The notes beneath the pieces are model-generated. The model made no database searches and had not been told where the DNA came from. It saw nothing but the letters and a program-made list of their open reading frames with translations. 64,000 nt of DNA from Gloeobacter morelensis MG652769 (GTDB lineage Bacteria > Cyanobacteriota > Cyanobacteriia > Gloeobacterales > Gloeobacteraceae): assembly GCF_021018745.1 (NCBI RefSeq), contig NZ_CP063845.1:1984001-2048000 (forward strand), in the 5' to 3' direction. Positions 43,815 through 53,125 of the stretch are shown piece after piece. Each line of letters begins with the position of its first letter. The stretch's first letter is position 1. The position numbers and the translations under genes were made by a program.

Positions 43815-46637
43815 TCAAGCCGTAGGCTTTTCCCCGACTTGAGGATCCGCATGGAGGATTTCGATGGTGCCCGCACCGCCGTCGACGCGCACCCGCTGGC
43901 CGTCGGCGAGCAGTGCCGTCGCTCCGATGACGTTCATCACCGCAGGCAGGCCGTACTCGCGGGCGACGATGGCGCCGTGGGAGAGCCTGCCGCCCGCCTC
44001 GCAGACGATGGCCTTTGCCTGGGCGAGCACCGGGGCCCAACCGGCGTCGGTGTAAGGGACCACCAGCACCGTGTCGGCATCGAGGCGCACCGTGGCGCTC
44101 ACCGATTTGAGCACGCGCACCACCCCTTCGACCCGGCCGCGGCTCGCGGCGATTCCTTTGAGGCGTCCGGTGGCAGCGGTGGTCTCGGGTTCGGCCGTCT
44201 GCTCGGGGATCTGCATACCGTAGACCACCCGGGGCACCCGGCGGTGGCGCTGACGCTCGTAATCGGCCCGTCGAGCGCTCACCAGGGTTTGCGGCTCGTC
44301 CGCAAATGTGCCCCGCACCAGGGCCAGGATTTCCTCCTGGGTCAAAAAGAAGATGTCGCCATCAAATTCGAGCAGCCCGCTTGCTCGCCACTGCCGCTCC
44401 AGGGCTAAAAATGTCCAGCGCAGATGAGCAAGCAGCCGATCGTAAATTTCTGAGACGCGCGCCCGGGTGCGGGCGCGCGGGCGGCACAGGGCGCTGCGCG
44501 CATAGTCCCAGGGCAGGCGGGGCCTGGAGCGTTCGACCGACTTTCGAGGAATCTGGACCATGGCGAAGAACAGATCGCGGAGCGTCTCGGGATGCTCGCT
44601 CCAGGTGGGCACGGCAATATCGGTGCCCACCTCGCTCAGATAACCGAAGCGTTCGATAAATGCGTCGAGTTGGGCGGGGAGCGTGGTGGCCTTCAGGACT
44701 GTTTCCACCTGGATGCGATCACCGCCATCGGCCAGGGGACCGAGGTGGGATCTGGCTTGCGTGGCCAGATCCCCCAGCTCTCTGACGGCGCGCACTTCGG
44801 CGGTCGCCTCCGCCCCCAGCCAGTCCTCGTTCACCCCCAGGACGGCGCGCCGCAGCGACAGTCCCAGAGGTGCCAGGATGTTGAAGTAAGTGACCAGTCT
44901 GAGGCCCACCTGGATGCGCTCGGCCCGGCCGACCAGTTGTTTGGCACTCAGGCGATCGACGTTTTCGTCCGCCAGGGTCGCCATGAGCGGCCCGAGCAGA
45001 TCTGTGTCGGTGCGGCGAAAGTCGCCCTCCAGGCTCAGATCCCGGCCCAGTAGGCGCAATAGCCCTGGCAGGTTGGCAAGGATGCTCCCCAGGGGCGGGC
45101 GGGAGAAGCGGCTGCCGCGGTAGAGAAAATCGAGACTCTCCGGGGGCAGGCCCATGCGCAGAAAAATCTCTCCCAATAGCGTCGCATTGAAGTAAGCCCA
45201 ACCGTCCAACAGCGTCGCCGTCGCATTGAAGTCGATGCCCGCTGCCCGTTTGCCCAGCACAATCGTGAAAATCTCGCCCCAGACGCCGCAGGTGAGGGGT
45301 CGGTTGATCGACCAGGTGAGCGGGCGAATGGTGCCGGGGATTACCTCAGCTGCGATTGTGCGGGTCCAGACCGGCTGCAAAGCGGTGATCGGCCGCGCCT
45401 GCAACAGCCACAAACGCTCGCCGTCCCAGGTCCACTCGATATCCTGGGGGATACCCTCAAAGCGTTCCTCGACCTTCACAGCCAGCACCTGGAGCGCTGC
45501 GAGGATGGGCTCGGGAATAGCGCTCGATTCGACTGCACCGCTCGCCCGGTCGATGGTGGCCCGCTCGGGGGTGTACTGCCCGCCCACCACCGCCGCCGCT
45601 CCGCCGGGAAGTGCCTCGACGACGAGGGCTTCGCCACCGTCTACCGGATCGCGGGTGAAGACCACTCCTGACCAGACTCCCCGGATCTGCGGCTGCACCA
45701 GCACCGCCATGCGACCGTCGGCAAGCTTGCGGTCGCGGCGGTAGGCCGTTGCGGCGGGGGTGTCGTAGCTCGCGCGCACCCGGGCTGTCGCTTCGATGAA
45801 CCCGGCTGGGTCCGTCACATCCGCCACGCTCAAGTACTGGCCCGCCGCGGAATTGGCGGCGGTGTCCTCGCCGGTGGCCGAGGAGCGCACGATCCAGGGC
45901 GCTTCGGGACTGGGAGCGGCGATGGCGAGCAACTGCTCAGGGGTGTTTTCGGGCAATAGCACCCAGCCGCCGGGCACCGGCAATCCGGCTTTTTTGAGCT
46001 TGCTGAGGTTAGCGGCCTTGGGTCCCACTGCGCCGGGATCGAGGTCGCGATCGAGGCTCGGCAGTTTGCCGGATTGCCGGGGAAGTTCCATATCGTCGGG
46101 CACGCGCAACAGCGCGTATCCCAGCCACAGCGAGAGCAGGGCAGCCGCCCCGGTGGTGAGGATCTGGCCGCTTTGAAAGTAAAACGCCAGCGGCAGGGCC
46201 ACCAGGGTGGCAAGCTCGGCGCGGCGGCGGCCGGTGCGTCCGCGATAGATCGCCCAGGGCACCAACCCGACCAGGGTGACCAGGTAGGTGACCCCCGGGG
46301 CGAAGACGACCAATCCCCACCAGGCGTTGGTGGCCCCCGCCGCGCGACCGATCCAGAAGCGGCCCGCCACCAGGGCGCTCAGGGCCAGAAGCGGCCACTC
46401 CGGCGCGCTCGAAAACGTTTGGGCTGCGAATACTGCCCCGATCCCCCGCGAAGCTTCCAGCAGAGCGGCGCCAATGCCGACCACCCGGCCGCCGTGCAAA
46501 AAGGCTGCCGCCACGCTGACGTTGCCGGTGCCTAGATCTCGAAGATCCTTGCCCGTGGCGAGCCGGAAAAGCCAGCCGCTCAGGGGTACTCCCCCCAAAA
46601 TAAATGCAGCGATGAGCACCAGGACGGACGGCAGCAT
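43815..46637 (-). CDS. PlsY-like membrane domain fused to PEP synthase-like enzyme
   Basis: 940 aa. Residues 1-190 are hydrophobic and resemble acyl-phosphate glycerol-3-phosphate acyltransferase PlsY: GGVPLSGWLFRLATGKDLRD then LGTGNVSVAAAFLHGGRVVG matches PlsY motif 1 (GSIPxG..D.R..GSGN). The second PlsY motif with FKGGK is not preserved (GRFWIGRAAGATNAWW), so acyltransferase activity is doubtful. From about 190 it is a pyruvate phosphate dikinase-type ATP-grasp (VGPKAANLSKLKKAGLPVPG, WIVRSSATGEDTAANSAAGQ, RGVWSGVVFTRDPVDGGEAL, IEWTWDGERLWLLQARPIT). It ends with the phosphohistidine swivelling domain (CEAGGRLSHGAIVAREYGLP, catalytic His). The C-terminal PEP/pyruvate barrel of true PpsA is absent, so this is a rifampicin-phosphotransferase-like or other dikinase acting on an unknown, perhaps lipid-linked, substrate. 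Confidence 0.82.
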   Translation of the reverse strand: MLPSVLVLIAAFILGGVPLSGWLFRLATGKDLRDLGTGNVSVAAAFLHGGRVVGIGAALLEASRGIGAVFAAQTFSSAPEWPLLALSALVAGRFWIGRAAGATNAWWGLVVFAPGVTYLVTLVGLVPWAIYRGRTGRRRAELATLVALPLAFYFQSGQILTTGAAALLSLWLGYALLRVPDDMELPRQSGKLPSLDRDLDPGAVGPKAANLSKLKKAGLPVPGGWVLLPENTPEQLLAIAAPSPEAPWIVRSSATGEDTAANSAAGQYLSVADVTDPAGFIEATARVRASYDTPAATAYRRDRKLADGRMAVLVQPQIRGVWSGVVFTRDPVDGGEALVVEALPGGAAAVVGGQYTPERATIDRASGAVESSAIPEPILAALQVLAVKVEERFEGIPQDIEWTWDGERLWLLQARPITALQPVWTRTIAAEVIPGTIRPLTWSINRPLTCGVWGEIFTIVLGKRAAGIDFNATATLLDGWAYFNATLLGEIFLRMGLPPESLDFLYRGSRFSRPPLGSILANLPGLLRLLGRDLSLEGDFRRTDTDLLGPLMATLADENVDRLSAKQLVGRAERIQVGLRLVTYFNILAPLGLSLRRAVLGVNEDWLGAEATAEVRAVRELGDLATQARSHLGPLADGGDRIQVETVLKATTLPAQLDAFIERFGYLSEVGTDIAVPTWSEHPETLRDLFFAMVQIPRKSVERSRPRLPWDYARSALCRPRARTRARVSEIYDRLLAHLRWTFLALERQWRASGLLEFDGDIFFLTQEEILALVRGTFADEPQTLVSARRADYERQRHRRVPRVVYGMQIPEQTAEPETTAATGRLKGIAASRGRVEGVVRVLKSVSATVRLDADTVLVVPYTDAGWAPVLAQAKAIVCEAGGRLSHGAIVAREYGLPAVMNVIGATALLADGQRVRVDGGAGTIEILHADPQVGEKPTA

Positions 46638-46761
46638 GGGCGCGCGGTGGCAGGCGGGTTTGCCCTCAGGTTAACAGTCCGCAAGAACCGTCGTATCCGC
46701 CGCTCCCGCCCGCGTAAGATGATCGAATCTACCCAGCCCGCGACAAGGCGCGATTATCTCC

Positions 46762-47211
46762 ATGAAATTTCTCGTTGCCATCGACGGTTCGGAGACGGGC
46801 CTGAGCGCCCTGGCCAAGGCGCTCGAACTGGCCAAACCCACCGGGGCGTCGCTGCTGTTGCTGACGGTAGCCGAGCAGGCCAACCCCACGTTCTGGCCGG
46901 GGATGCTCCCGACCGGCGAACCGCTCTACCAGGGGCCGCCGCTTGCCGAACTCGAACAAATCGCCCGCTCCGTTGGGGAGGCCGCCCTCGAAAAAGGCGC
47001 CAAACTCTGCGAGGCGGCGGGGGTCGATTATCGGACCCGCCTGGAATTCGGCCACGCCCGCGACACGATCTGCGAAGTGGCCGAACAAGAAAAACCCGAC
47101 ATCCTGGTCATCGGCTCGCGGGGTCTGGGCAGCGTCCAGCGCCTGATGCTGGGCTCCGTCAGCGACCACGTCATCCACCACGCCCACTGCCCGGTATTGG
47201 TTGTGCGGTAG
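46762..47211 (+). CDS. Universal stress protein (UspA family)
   Basis: 149 aa, one Usp domain. Starts MKFLVAIDGSETGLSALAKA; the ATP-binding loop near the C-terminus is GSRGLGSVQRLMLGSVSDHV with the G-2x-G-9x-GS arrangement, then HAHCPVLVVR. ATP-binding Usp proteins respond to stress or starvation. Divergent from the fusion gene with 124 bp between starts. Confidence 0.92.
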   Translation: MKFLVAIDGSETGLSALAKALELAKPTGASLLLLTVAEQANPTFWPGMLPTGEPLYQGPPLAELEQIARSVGEAALEKGAKLCEAAGVDYRTRLEFGHARDTICEVAEQEKPDILVIGSRGLGSVQRLMLGSVSDHVIHHAHCPVLVVR

Positions 47212-47287
47212 CGAAGCAACTGCATATATGCAAAAACTATACCGGGAAATGCCAATCGAAACAGATAAGACGGTTCATTGGCTGCGA

Positions 47288-47779
47288 TCAGCTCAGCAGC
47301 CGCAGTAGACCCTCGCGGATGGGTCGGTATTGCTCGCCTGTGAGTGAGCCCCACGGGATGCGCAATGAGCGGCGGATTGTCCAGTGAGCACGAATCAGGG
47401 CGACAAATTCTCCTCAATTGAACGGTCAGCCAAGCACCGCCTCCGCAGCTTGCAGACTTGTTAGCCATTGCAAGAGCACCTCGGGAACCCCGGCCAGATG
47501 TACCCGAAACCGCTTGTCCTCTTCAAAACAAGCATTGCGCTCAAATCGCTCTGCCCAACGATAGCGGCGGTGGGCGCGTCGCTCCCGCTGGATCGGTTGC
47601 TCCAAAGGCACTGGACAGCCGATGGACCTCCCCAGCGAGGCCATCAATTTTCGGGGGGTGGGGGATTTCTGAAAGGGAAGACACCTCCGCCCCTTGAGAA
47701 ACGTTCTGGACGGCCAGGGTAAAGTTACCCACTCGACACCACTCAGCAGAACCTGGGAACCCTTAAGTCTCGTAGGCAC
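47288..47779 (-). pseudogene. Degraded coding remnants in a 700-bp gene-poor stretch
   Basis: Between the Usp gene and 47908 no intact gene is evident. On the minus strand a frame ending at 47426 carries a protein-like tail (RYRWAERFERNACFEEDKRF, HLAGVPEVLLQWLTSLQAAE). Past its stop, a shifted frame reads FVALIRAHWTIRRSLRIPWG then SLTGEQYRPIREGLLRLLS, ending at 47288. Both look like real protein but lack starts and share no frame, suggesting a broken gene. Family not recognised. Confidence 0.35.
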
Positions 47780-47907
47780 CCCTGGAAATTGATGGCCTCA
47801 CCGCTGAGGGTGTCGCCTTGCAAAGAACCCTCGCCTCCCAAGTAGGTGCAGCGAGCCTGTACCGGGCCATGGGTACAATGGGTCTGTCCCTCCAGAGGCA
47901 GTGCGCG

Positions 47908-48486
47908 ATGGTCACCGTCGAGCGGGTCGCTATCAGGCTTTTCAGCACGGCCGAGTACCACCGCATGGCTGGTGCCGGGGTGTTCGGACCGCAGGAAAAA
48001 GTCGAACTGTTGGAAGGACGCATCGTCACTGTGCCTCCCCAGGGTCCCCTCCACGCTGCCACGGTGCGGCGGTTGATGCAGTTGTTGTTGCGCCTCGGGG
48101 TCGACCCCGCGATGCTGTTTGTCGACCAACCGGTGAGCCTGGGTGAGTACGGGGAGCCGGTACCCGATATTGCCCTGGTGGAGCCCGATCCGCAGGGCAG
48201 AGACTATGCTGATGCCCATCCGGGCCCTGGGCAGCTGCGCCTGCTCATCGAGGTGTCGGACTCGTCGCTGGAGTACGACCTGCTCGCCAAGAGCCGGGCC
48301 TACGCCTCAGCCGGCATTGGCGAATACTGGGTAGTGGATGTGAGGAACCGGAGGGTGCATCGCTTTACCGCCCCGACTGCCGAGCGCTACTCCCGGGTAG
48401 AGGTGCTGGAGGAGGGGGTGGAACTGGTGATCCTGGGCCGCGAAGTCCCGGTCTGCCAGCTGTTCCCACCCCGGACTGCCGAGTGA
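47908..48486 (+). CDS. Uma2-family (DUF820) putative restriction endonuclease-like protein
   Basis: 192 aa from the ATG at 47908 (AGAGG upstream). PD-(D/E)XK pattern of cyanobacterial Uma2 proteins: LFSTAEYHRMAGAGVFGPQE, KVELLEGRIV with Glu, EYGEPVPDIALVEPD with the catalytic Asp, RLLIEVSDSSLEYDLLAKSR with the Glu, then YASAGIGEYWVVDVRNRRVH. These are very abundant in cyanobacteria and of unproven function. Confidence 0.85.
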   Translation: MVTVERVAIRLFSTAEYHRMAGAGVFGPQEKVELLEGRIVTVPPQGPLHAATVRRLMQLLLRLGVDPAMLFVDQPVSLGEYGEPVPDIALVEPDPQGRDYADAHPGPGQLRLLIEVSDSSLEYDLLAKSRAYASAGIGEYWVVDVRNRRVHRFTAPTAERYSRVEVLEEGVELVILGREVPVCQLFPPRTAE

Positions 48487-48548
48487 GACAAGGTTGCACA
48501 ATAGTGGCATGAAATGCCGAAAATGCCAGTCAAAGAATCTTTCAAAAA

Positions 48549-49115
48549 ATGGGCATCGACGTGGCCAGCGCCCGGTACTGGTCGTTCGCTGACAAAGGCC
48601 GTGGAAGCAGAGGAGTTGCGAAGCGATCGTGGACATGCCACCAAATTACACCTACCCGGATCGCTGCCTGGCTTCGCCTTTGGAATGCACTCGTAGCGCT
48701 GGTTGTCGGAGCGGCTACTGGCGCACTGGTGGCGTTGTTTGGTCCATTGCTGTTTGTATCATTATTGTCTTTGCCTGTGCGGCTTGCAGAGGGACCCATT
48801 GTTTTGGGGATCTTGGTCTTTTTTTCGTTTGGGTTTCTGGTCGGTGCACCGATCGCCCTGGCGTGGGAACGGCGTGGGGGTGCAAGCCTCGCAGTTGGGT
48901 TTGCGGGCGGCCATATCTGCGTGACCACATGGTTTGCCACCGCATGGCTCTCAATTCTGCATCTTCTCGATCCTCCCTTTGATTTTTCACAAGCTGCCGG
49001 TTGGATAACTCTTTTTCTGCAACGCCTGAGCGCACCGTTTGTGGTCACTGGCGCAATAGCTGCACTCGCTGCAAAAGTCTGGGATCACCCAGTCAAAGTG
49101 GATGAAAATTTGTAA
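48549..49115 (+). CDS. Hypothetical membrane protein
   Basis: 188 aa with four probable membrane helices: ALVALVVGAATGALVALFGP, PIVLGILVFFSFGFLVGAPI, a segment around VTTWFATAWLSILHLL and FVVTGAIAALAAKVWD. A polar N-terminal stretch of about 40 residues may be too long, since no ribosome binding site marks the chosen ATG; a later start is possible. Family not recognised. Confidence 0.5.
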   Translation: MGIDVASARYWSFADKGRGSRGVAKRSWTCHQITPTRIAAWLRLWNALVALVVGAATGALVALFGPLLFVSLLSLPVRLAEGPIVLGILVFFSFGFLVGAPIALAWERRGGASLAVGFAGGHICVTTWFATAWLSILHLLDPPFDFSQAAGWITLFLQRLSAPFVVTGAIAALAAKVWDHPVKVDENL

Positions 49116-49176
49116 GCACAAAACGTGCAATCGCCGCTAACCAAAGATAAAGAGAATTTTCCTAAAAGAAACCACT

Positions 49177-49821
49177 TTACAAGTCAAGGATGTATTGCAT
49201 CGCCGCTCCATCTCCTTCTGCCTGACCGCGCCGCAAGGCTTCTTCTAACGCCTGTGTACTCAGACCGGGCAGGACACGCGAACGCTCCAACGCAGTGGCA
49301 ATATCGCCCGGCTGGGCAAATCCGAATATCAGCACCCGCCCGGATTGCGTATCCACCACCCAGTACTCCTGCACCCCCAGTTCGCCGTACAACGCCTGCT
49401 TGGTCGTCAGGTCGTCCTTGAGAGATGTGGCCGCTACTCCGATTGCCAGGCTCGGCGGGGCATAGCGGTCGAGATCGATGGGGCTGTTGGAGCGCGGGGG
49501 GAGGGCCGGCAACTGCGCAACATTGCCCAGGTAATACGCCAGGTCCGGCTGGGCTTCCTGCGAGCCGATCTTCCTGAGGGTGACATTGACGTAGCTCTTG
49601 AAGCGCAGGCCACACCGGAAAGCGAACAGGCCCACCACCTGGGCGATCAGGCCGTTGTCCTCGGCGTGGGCAGGACCGACAGGTGACATCTCGACGCGCA
49701 TCCAGCCGTGGTGATAGTAGAACTTGCCCCGCTCGTAGGCCGGATTGCTCTGCAGGGCAAGGAAACTCTCCCAATCCGTGCGCACCCAGATATCTTCGCG
49801 GATTGCCGGTATCGCCATCAC
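49177..49821 (-). CDS. Uma2-family (DUF820) putative endonuclease-like protein
   Basis: 214 aa, second Uma2 protein of the window but only distantly similar to the first. Landmarks: WVRTDWESFLALQSNPAYER, GKFYYHHGWMRVEMSPVGPA, EAQPDLAYYLGN with the catalytic Asp, SLAIGVAATSLKDDLTTKQA, LYGELGVQEYWVVDTQSGRV. The usual Glu of IEVxxxS is replaced by Gly (AIGVAATSL), so catalysis may be impaired. Divergent from the ABC exporter. Confidence 0.82.
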   Translation of the reverse strand: MMAIPAIREDIWVRTDWESFLALQSNPAYERGKFYYHHGWMRVEMSPVGPAHAEDNGLIAQVVGLFAFRCGLRFKSYVNVTLRKIGSQEAQPDLAYYLGNVAQLPALPPRSNSPIDLDRYAPPSLAIGVAATSLKDDLTTKQALYGELGVQEYWVVDTQSGRVLIFGFAQPGDIATALERSRVLPGLSTQALEEALRRGQAEGDGAAMQYILDL

Positions 49822-49985
49822 AGACCGCCTCTACACGATTCGACGGACTCCTTGATTGTACGTTCGCGATCTTTCCGGCAGAACTGACACAGGGCAAGGA
49901 AATCGGGGACTTATCGTGTTGACCAAGAAATTTGGACGCCGCTGTACTACAATGTAATTAACATATACTACAGAGAAAGATAGCC

Positions 49986-51806
49986 ATGGCGTCCTTGCGG
50001 GATGTGCTTGGATTTTATCGTCCTTATTGGCCCCTAGCAGCAGCGAGCATTGGGGCAGCCAGTGTGCTGGAAGTCGTCGATCTGGCGGTGCCCTACGCGA
50101 CCGGTCAGATCCTCAACGTCCTTTCGCGCCAGCCCCTCGACGGCCCGGTGCAGCAATGGGTCGAAGAGCTGGCGCGCTGGACGGGCCGTCCGGTGGAAGG
50201 GGTTCTGGCCCTTGCGGTGCTGATGGGGATCATCTTTGTGGTGACCGTGGTGCGCGCACCCATCCAGCCCTGGCTTGGCCAATGGTTCCACTGGGATATC
50301 TCCTTGCGTGCCCGCCGCGACAACTTTCGCCAGGCCCTCGAAAAACTGTTGCGCCTGCCGCTGGAGTTCTACGACGAAAACAACCCAGGCCGCATCGCCG
50401 GGATGGTGGCCCGGGGAGTGTCCAATCACACCTGGACCTACCCGGAGGTGGCCGGTCAACTGATTCCCAAGCTCTTTCGGGTGCTGGCAATTTTTGTGGT
50501 GATCTGGCTTATCGAGTGGCGCATCGCCATTGCCTTCGGCGTCTCCTTTGCGCTGATTCTGGGCCTCACCTTCTGGAAATTGAAGCGGCTGGTGGCCATC
50601 GAGGAGCGGCTGGAGCGCTACGAAGAGGACACCGAAAGCCGCACCTCAGAAATCATCACCAACATCAAGACGGTCAAAGCCTTTGCCACCGAGCGATCCG
50701 AACTGGCGCGGCAGAATCGCCGCTTCGAGCGCGAGTTGCTGGTAATCGACTACCGCATCCACCTGGGCTACGTGCAACTGAGCACGCTGCGCGCGACCCT
50801 GGTGCAGGCGAGTATGTTCGGCGTGCTGGGCTTCACCCTCTGGGAGACGCTCGCGGGCCGCATCTCGCTCGGGCATTTCGTCACGACCCTTACCGTTTCG
50901 AGCATGGCCTACTCCGAAGTCTCACCCATCGGCGAACTGGCGGAGGTCTTTGCCCGCCGCTACGCCTCGATGATCCGATTTCACGAATTTATGGCCACCC
51001 CGGAGGGCACCGACACCGTCTCCCTCGCCCCGGCGGCGGCTACCGTGCCGGTGGTGCAGCCATTTGCGGGCGAGCTGACCATCGAGAACCTGAGCTTCGG
51101 CTACGACCCGAACCGGCCGGTGCTCGAAAACATTGACCTCAAAATTCTCCCGCGCCAGACGGTCGCCCTGGTGGGCCGCTCGGGATCGGGAAAATCGACC
51201 CTGGTGAAGCTGCTCTTTCGCTACTTCGAGCCTACCCAGGGGCTCATCCGCATCGACAGCCAGGACATCCGCGAGCTGGATGTGGCCGGTTACCGCCGCC
51301 GCCTCGCCATCGTGCACCAGGAAGTCGATGTCTTCAACGGCACCTTGCTGGAGAACCTGCTCTACGGCAACCCCGCCGCCACCCCCGATCAGGTGCGCGA
51401 GGCCTGCCGCATCGCCCGCGTCGACGAATTCGCCCTGAAGCTGCCCAGAGGCTACGCCACGGTGGTGGGCGAGCGGGGCTTGCGCCTCTCGGGCGGCCAA
51501 CGCCAGCGCCTCGGTATCGCCCGCGCGCTCATCGCCGATCCGGACGTGCTGATTTTCGACGAAGCCACCTCCAGCCTCGACTACGAGTCGGAGCGCGCCA
51601 TTCAACTGGCCATGGGCGACGTGTTCGGCACCCGCACGACGATCGTGATTGCCCACCGCCTGAGCACTATTCGCGAGGCGGACGCGATCGTCGTCCTCGA
51701 CGGCGGCCGCATCGTGCAGGTGGGCACTCACCAGGATCTGCTGACGCAGCCAGGCCTCTACCGGCGACTGCACACCCTGCAGGAGACGGGGGAACTGGTA
51801 GGCTAG
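49986..51806 (+). CDS. ABC exporter, fused permease and ATPase
   Basis: 606 aa, half-transporter of the MsbA/Lipid-A/multidrug exporter type, acting as a homodimer. Six membrane helices in the first ~310 residues (LAVLMGIIFVVTVV, LFRVLAIFVVIWLIEWRIAI and others). ATPase with Walker A VGRSGSGKSTLVKL, Q-loop IVHQEVDVFNG, signature LSGGQRQRLGIARAL, Walker B VLIFDEATSSLD and H-loop VIAHRLST. An AT-rich upstream region separates it from the Uma2 gene. Substrate unknown. Confidence 0.93.
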   Translation: MASLRDVLGFYRPYWPLAAASIGAASVLEVVDLAVPYATGQILNVLSRQPLDGPVQQWVEELARWTGRPVEGVLALAVLMGIIFVVTVVRAPIQPWLGQWFHWDISLRARRDNFRQALEKLLRLPLEFYDENNPGRIAGMVARGVSNHTWTYPEVAGQLIPKLFRVLAIFVVIWLIEWRIAIAFGVSFALILGLTFWKLKRLVAIEERLERYEEDTESRTSEIITNIKTVKAFATERSELARQNRRFERELLVIDYRIHLGYVQLSTLRATLVQASMFGVLGFTLWETLAGRISLGHFVTTLTVSSMAYSEVSPIGELAEVFARRYASMIRFHEFMATPEGTDTVSLAPAAATVPVVQPFAGELTIENLSFGYDPNRPVLENIDLKILPRQTVALVGRSGSGKSTLVKLLFRYFEPTQGLIRIDSQDIRELDVAGYRRRLAIVHQEVDVFNGTLLENLLYGNPAATPDQVREACRIARVDEFALKLPRGYATVVGERGLRLSGGQRQRLGIARALIADPDVLIFDEATSSLDYESERAIQLAMGDVFGTRTTIVIAHRLSTIREADAIVVLDGGRIVQVGTHQDLLTQPGLYRRLHTLQETGELVG

Positions 51807-51901
51807 CTACACTTACTACAGTTATTGCTGTTATTACTGTTGTGGGTTAGATTGGTCTAATAGGAGTCGCAACGCACACAACACACACAGACACAAACCC
51901 T

Positions 51902-52387
51902 ATGTCCAAACTAGAGGCAATCAAAGAACGAGTTGCCGCCACCGAACAGGAAATCCCGGCCATTGCGCGGTTGGCGAAGGCTCTCAAAGCCGAATCCGCC
52001 CAGGCTAAGCTTATCGGTCCCGATGGCGACGAAATCGAACTGCCTGAATCCGTCTACCATCTTCTGCGGCATGTCGTGTACATGATGCAGAACCGCCAAG
52101 CAATCACCATCACCCCTGCGGAGCACGAACTGAGCACTCAGGAGGCAGCCGAGTTTCTCAATGTTTCACGACCATTCCTGTACAAGCTGCTTCAGGAAGG
52201 TCAAATTCCCTACCACATGGTGGGTACCCACAAGCGCATCCAGTTCGAGGATCTCATGCTTTATAAGGGGATGCGCGACCATAAACGCCGTGAAGGGCTC
52301 AAGCGCCTCACGCAAATGTCGGAGGCTATGGGCCTGTACGACGAGGAAGACGAGGTAGATGCCCAGGACTCCTCACCTACTGTTTGA
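51902..52387 (+). CDS. Excisionase-type HTH protein, probable antitoxin
   Basis: 161 aa. N-terminal helical part (about 1-75) and an excisionase/MerR-like DNA-binding domain: STQEAAEFLNVSRPFLYKLL then QEGQIPYHMVGTHKRIQFED, the typical helix-turn-helix plus wing. Such proteins precede PIN-domain toxins in many bacteria; the next gene is one. No phage context is visible, so antitoxin is favoured over true excisionase. A C-terminal acidic stretch (DEEDEVDAQDSS) may contact the toxin. Confidence 0.82.
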   Translation: MSKLEAIKERVAATEQEIPAIARLAKALKAESAQAKLIGPDGDEIELPESVYHLLRHVVYMMQNRQAITITPAEHELSTQEAAEFLNVSRPFLYKLLQEGQIPYHMVGTHKRIQFEDLMLYKGMRDHKRREGLKRLTQMSEAMGLYDEEDEVDAQDSSPTV

Positions 52388-52401
52388 ACGAACATCCTTA
52401 C

Positions 52402-52427
52402 CCCGCCTGGCAGCAAGCTCAGGCGGG
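52402..52427 (+). terminator. Hairpin between antitoxin and toxin genes
   Basis: CCCGCCT (52402-52408) pairs with AGGCGGG (52421-52427), loop of 12. It is followed by ATTATTTA, a weak T-rich tail. Its place 15 bp after the antitoxin stop and 40 bp before the toxin start suggests partial termination that would lower toxin expression. Confidence 0.55.
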
Positions 52428-52466
52428 ATTATTTATGCATTTGCATGTAGCGGAGATGCACCTTCA

Positions 52467-53033
52467 ATGGCCACTTTCCCAGTTGTCCTCGACGCCTGCG
52501 TCCTTTACCCGATGCTGACACGGGACCTGCTGCTGCGAGCTGCCGAAGCCGGGCTTTACCGTCCCCACTGGTCGGCACAGATATTGGAGGAAGCGACGAG
52601 AAATCTCGTGGCCAAGGGCAAGATCACCGCTGAAGGTGCCGCCTTTTTACTCTCTGAGATGACTCGCTTTTTTCCCGAAGCCTTGGTTGAGATTCCACAG
52701 GCTCAAATAAACGCAATGCTCAACGATCCAGCCGATCGCCATGTTGCTGCAACGGCAGTGGTCTCGCAATCAAGTGTTATTGTTACATCCAATCTCAAAC
52801 ACTTCCGCGCTGAACACCTCGTGCCCTGGGATATCGAAGCACAAAGCCCGGATACGTTCTTAACTTACCTGTTCGATCTTTATCCCGATCAAATGAGCCA
52901 GGTTGTGGTTCGCTGCGCCGGAGATCATGCCAAGCCACTACCAATACCAGAGATCGTGATGCGCATCAGGAGAAGGCTTCCGGCTTTTGCTACGCGACTT
53001 CAGCCCGTTTTCGCAGAAAGCCAGGCGGATTAA
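52467..53033 (+). CDS. PIN-domain toxin (PIN_3-like)
   Basis: 188 aa from the ATG at 52467. PIN residues: PVVLDACVLYPMLTRDLLLR with first Asp, SAQILEEATRNLV with Glu, LNDPADRHVAATAVV with Asp pair, and VIVTSNLKHF. The family is partnered with HTH antitoxins such as the gene at 51902. Expected to be a ribonuclease. The C-terminal ~50 residues are an extra helical extension. Confidence 0.8.
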   Translation: MATFPVVLDACVLYPMLTRDLLLRAAEAGLYRPHWSAQILEEATRNLVAKGKITAEGAAFLLSEMTRFFPEALVEIPQAQINAMLNDPADRHVAATAVVSQSSVIVTSNLKHFRAEHLVPWDIEAQSPDTFLTYLFDLYPDQMSQVVVRCAGDHAKPLPIPEIVMRIRRRLPAFATRLQPVFAESQAD

Positions 53034-53069
53034 CCGCACGATTCAGACCAGCAATTTCATAAACGCACC

Positions 53070-53102
53070 AAGCCCTCCCGCCATTACCTAGCGAGAGGGC
53101 TT
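53070..53102 (-). terminator. Possible terminator of rpaB
   Basis: AAGCCCTC (53070-53077) with GAGGGCTT (53095-53102), a 17-nt loop, 24 bp after the rpaB stop codon. No T-run on the minus strand, so only moderately convincing. Confidence 0.4.
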
Positions 53103-53125
53103 GCCAGGCCGGTGGGTAGTGGGCG

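Noticed and set aside
49918-49953. Possible -35 TTGACC/TTGGAC and -10 TACAAT before the ABC exporter
   Set aside because: Spacings of 23 and 10 bases do not fit a sigma-70 type promoter.
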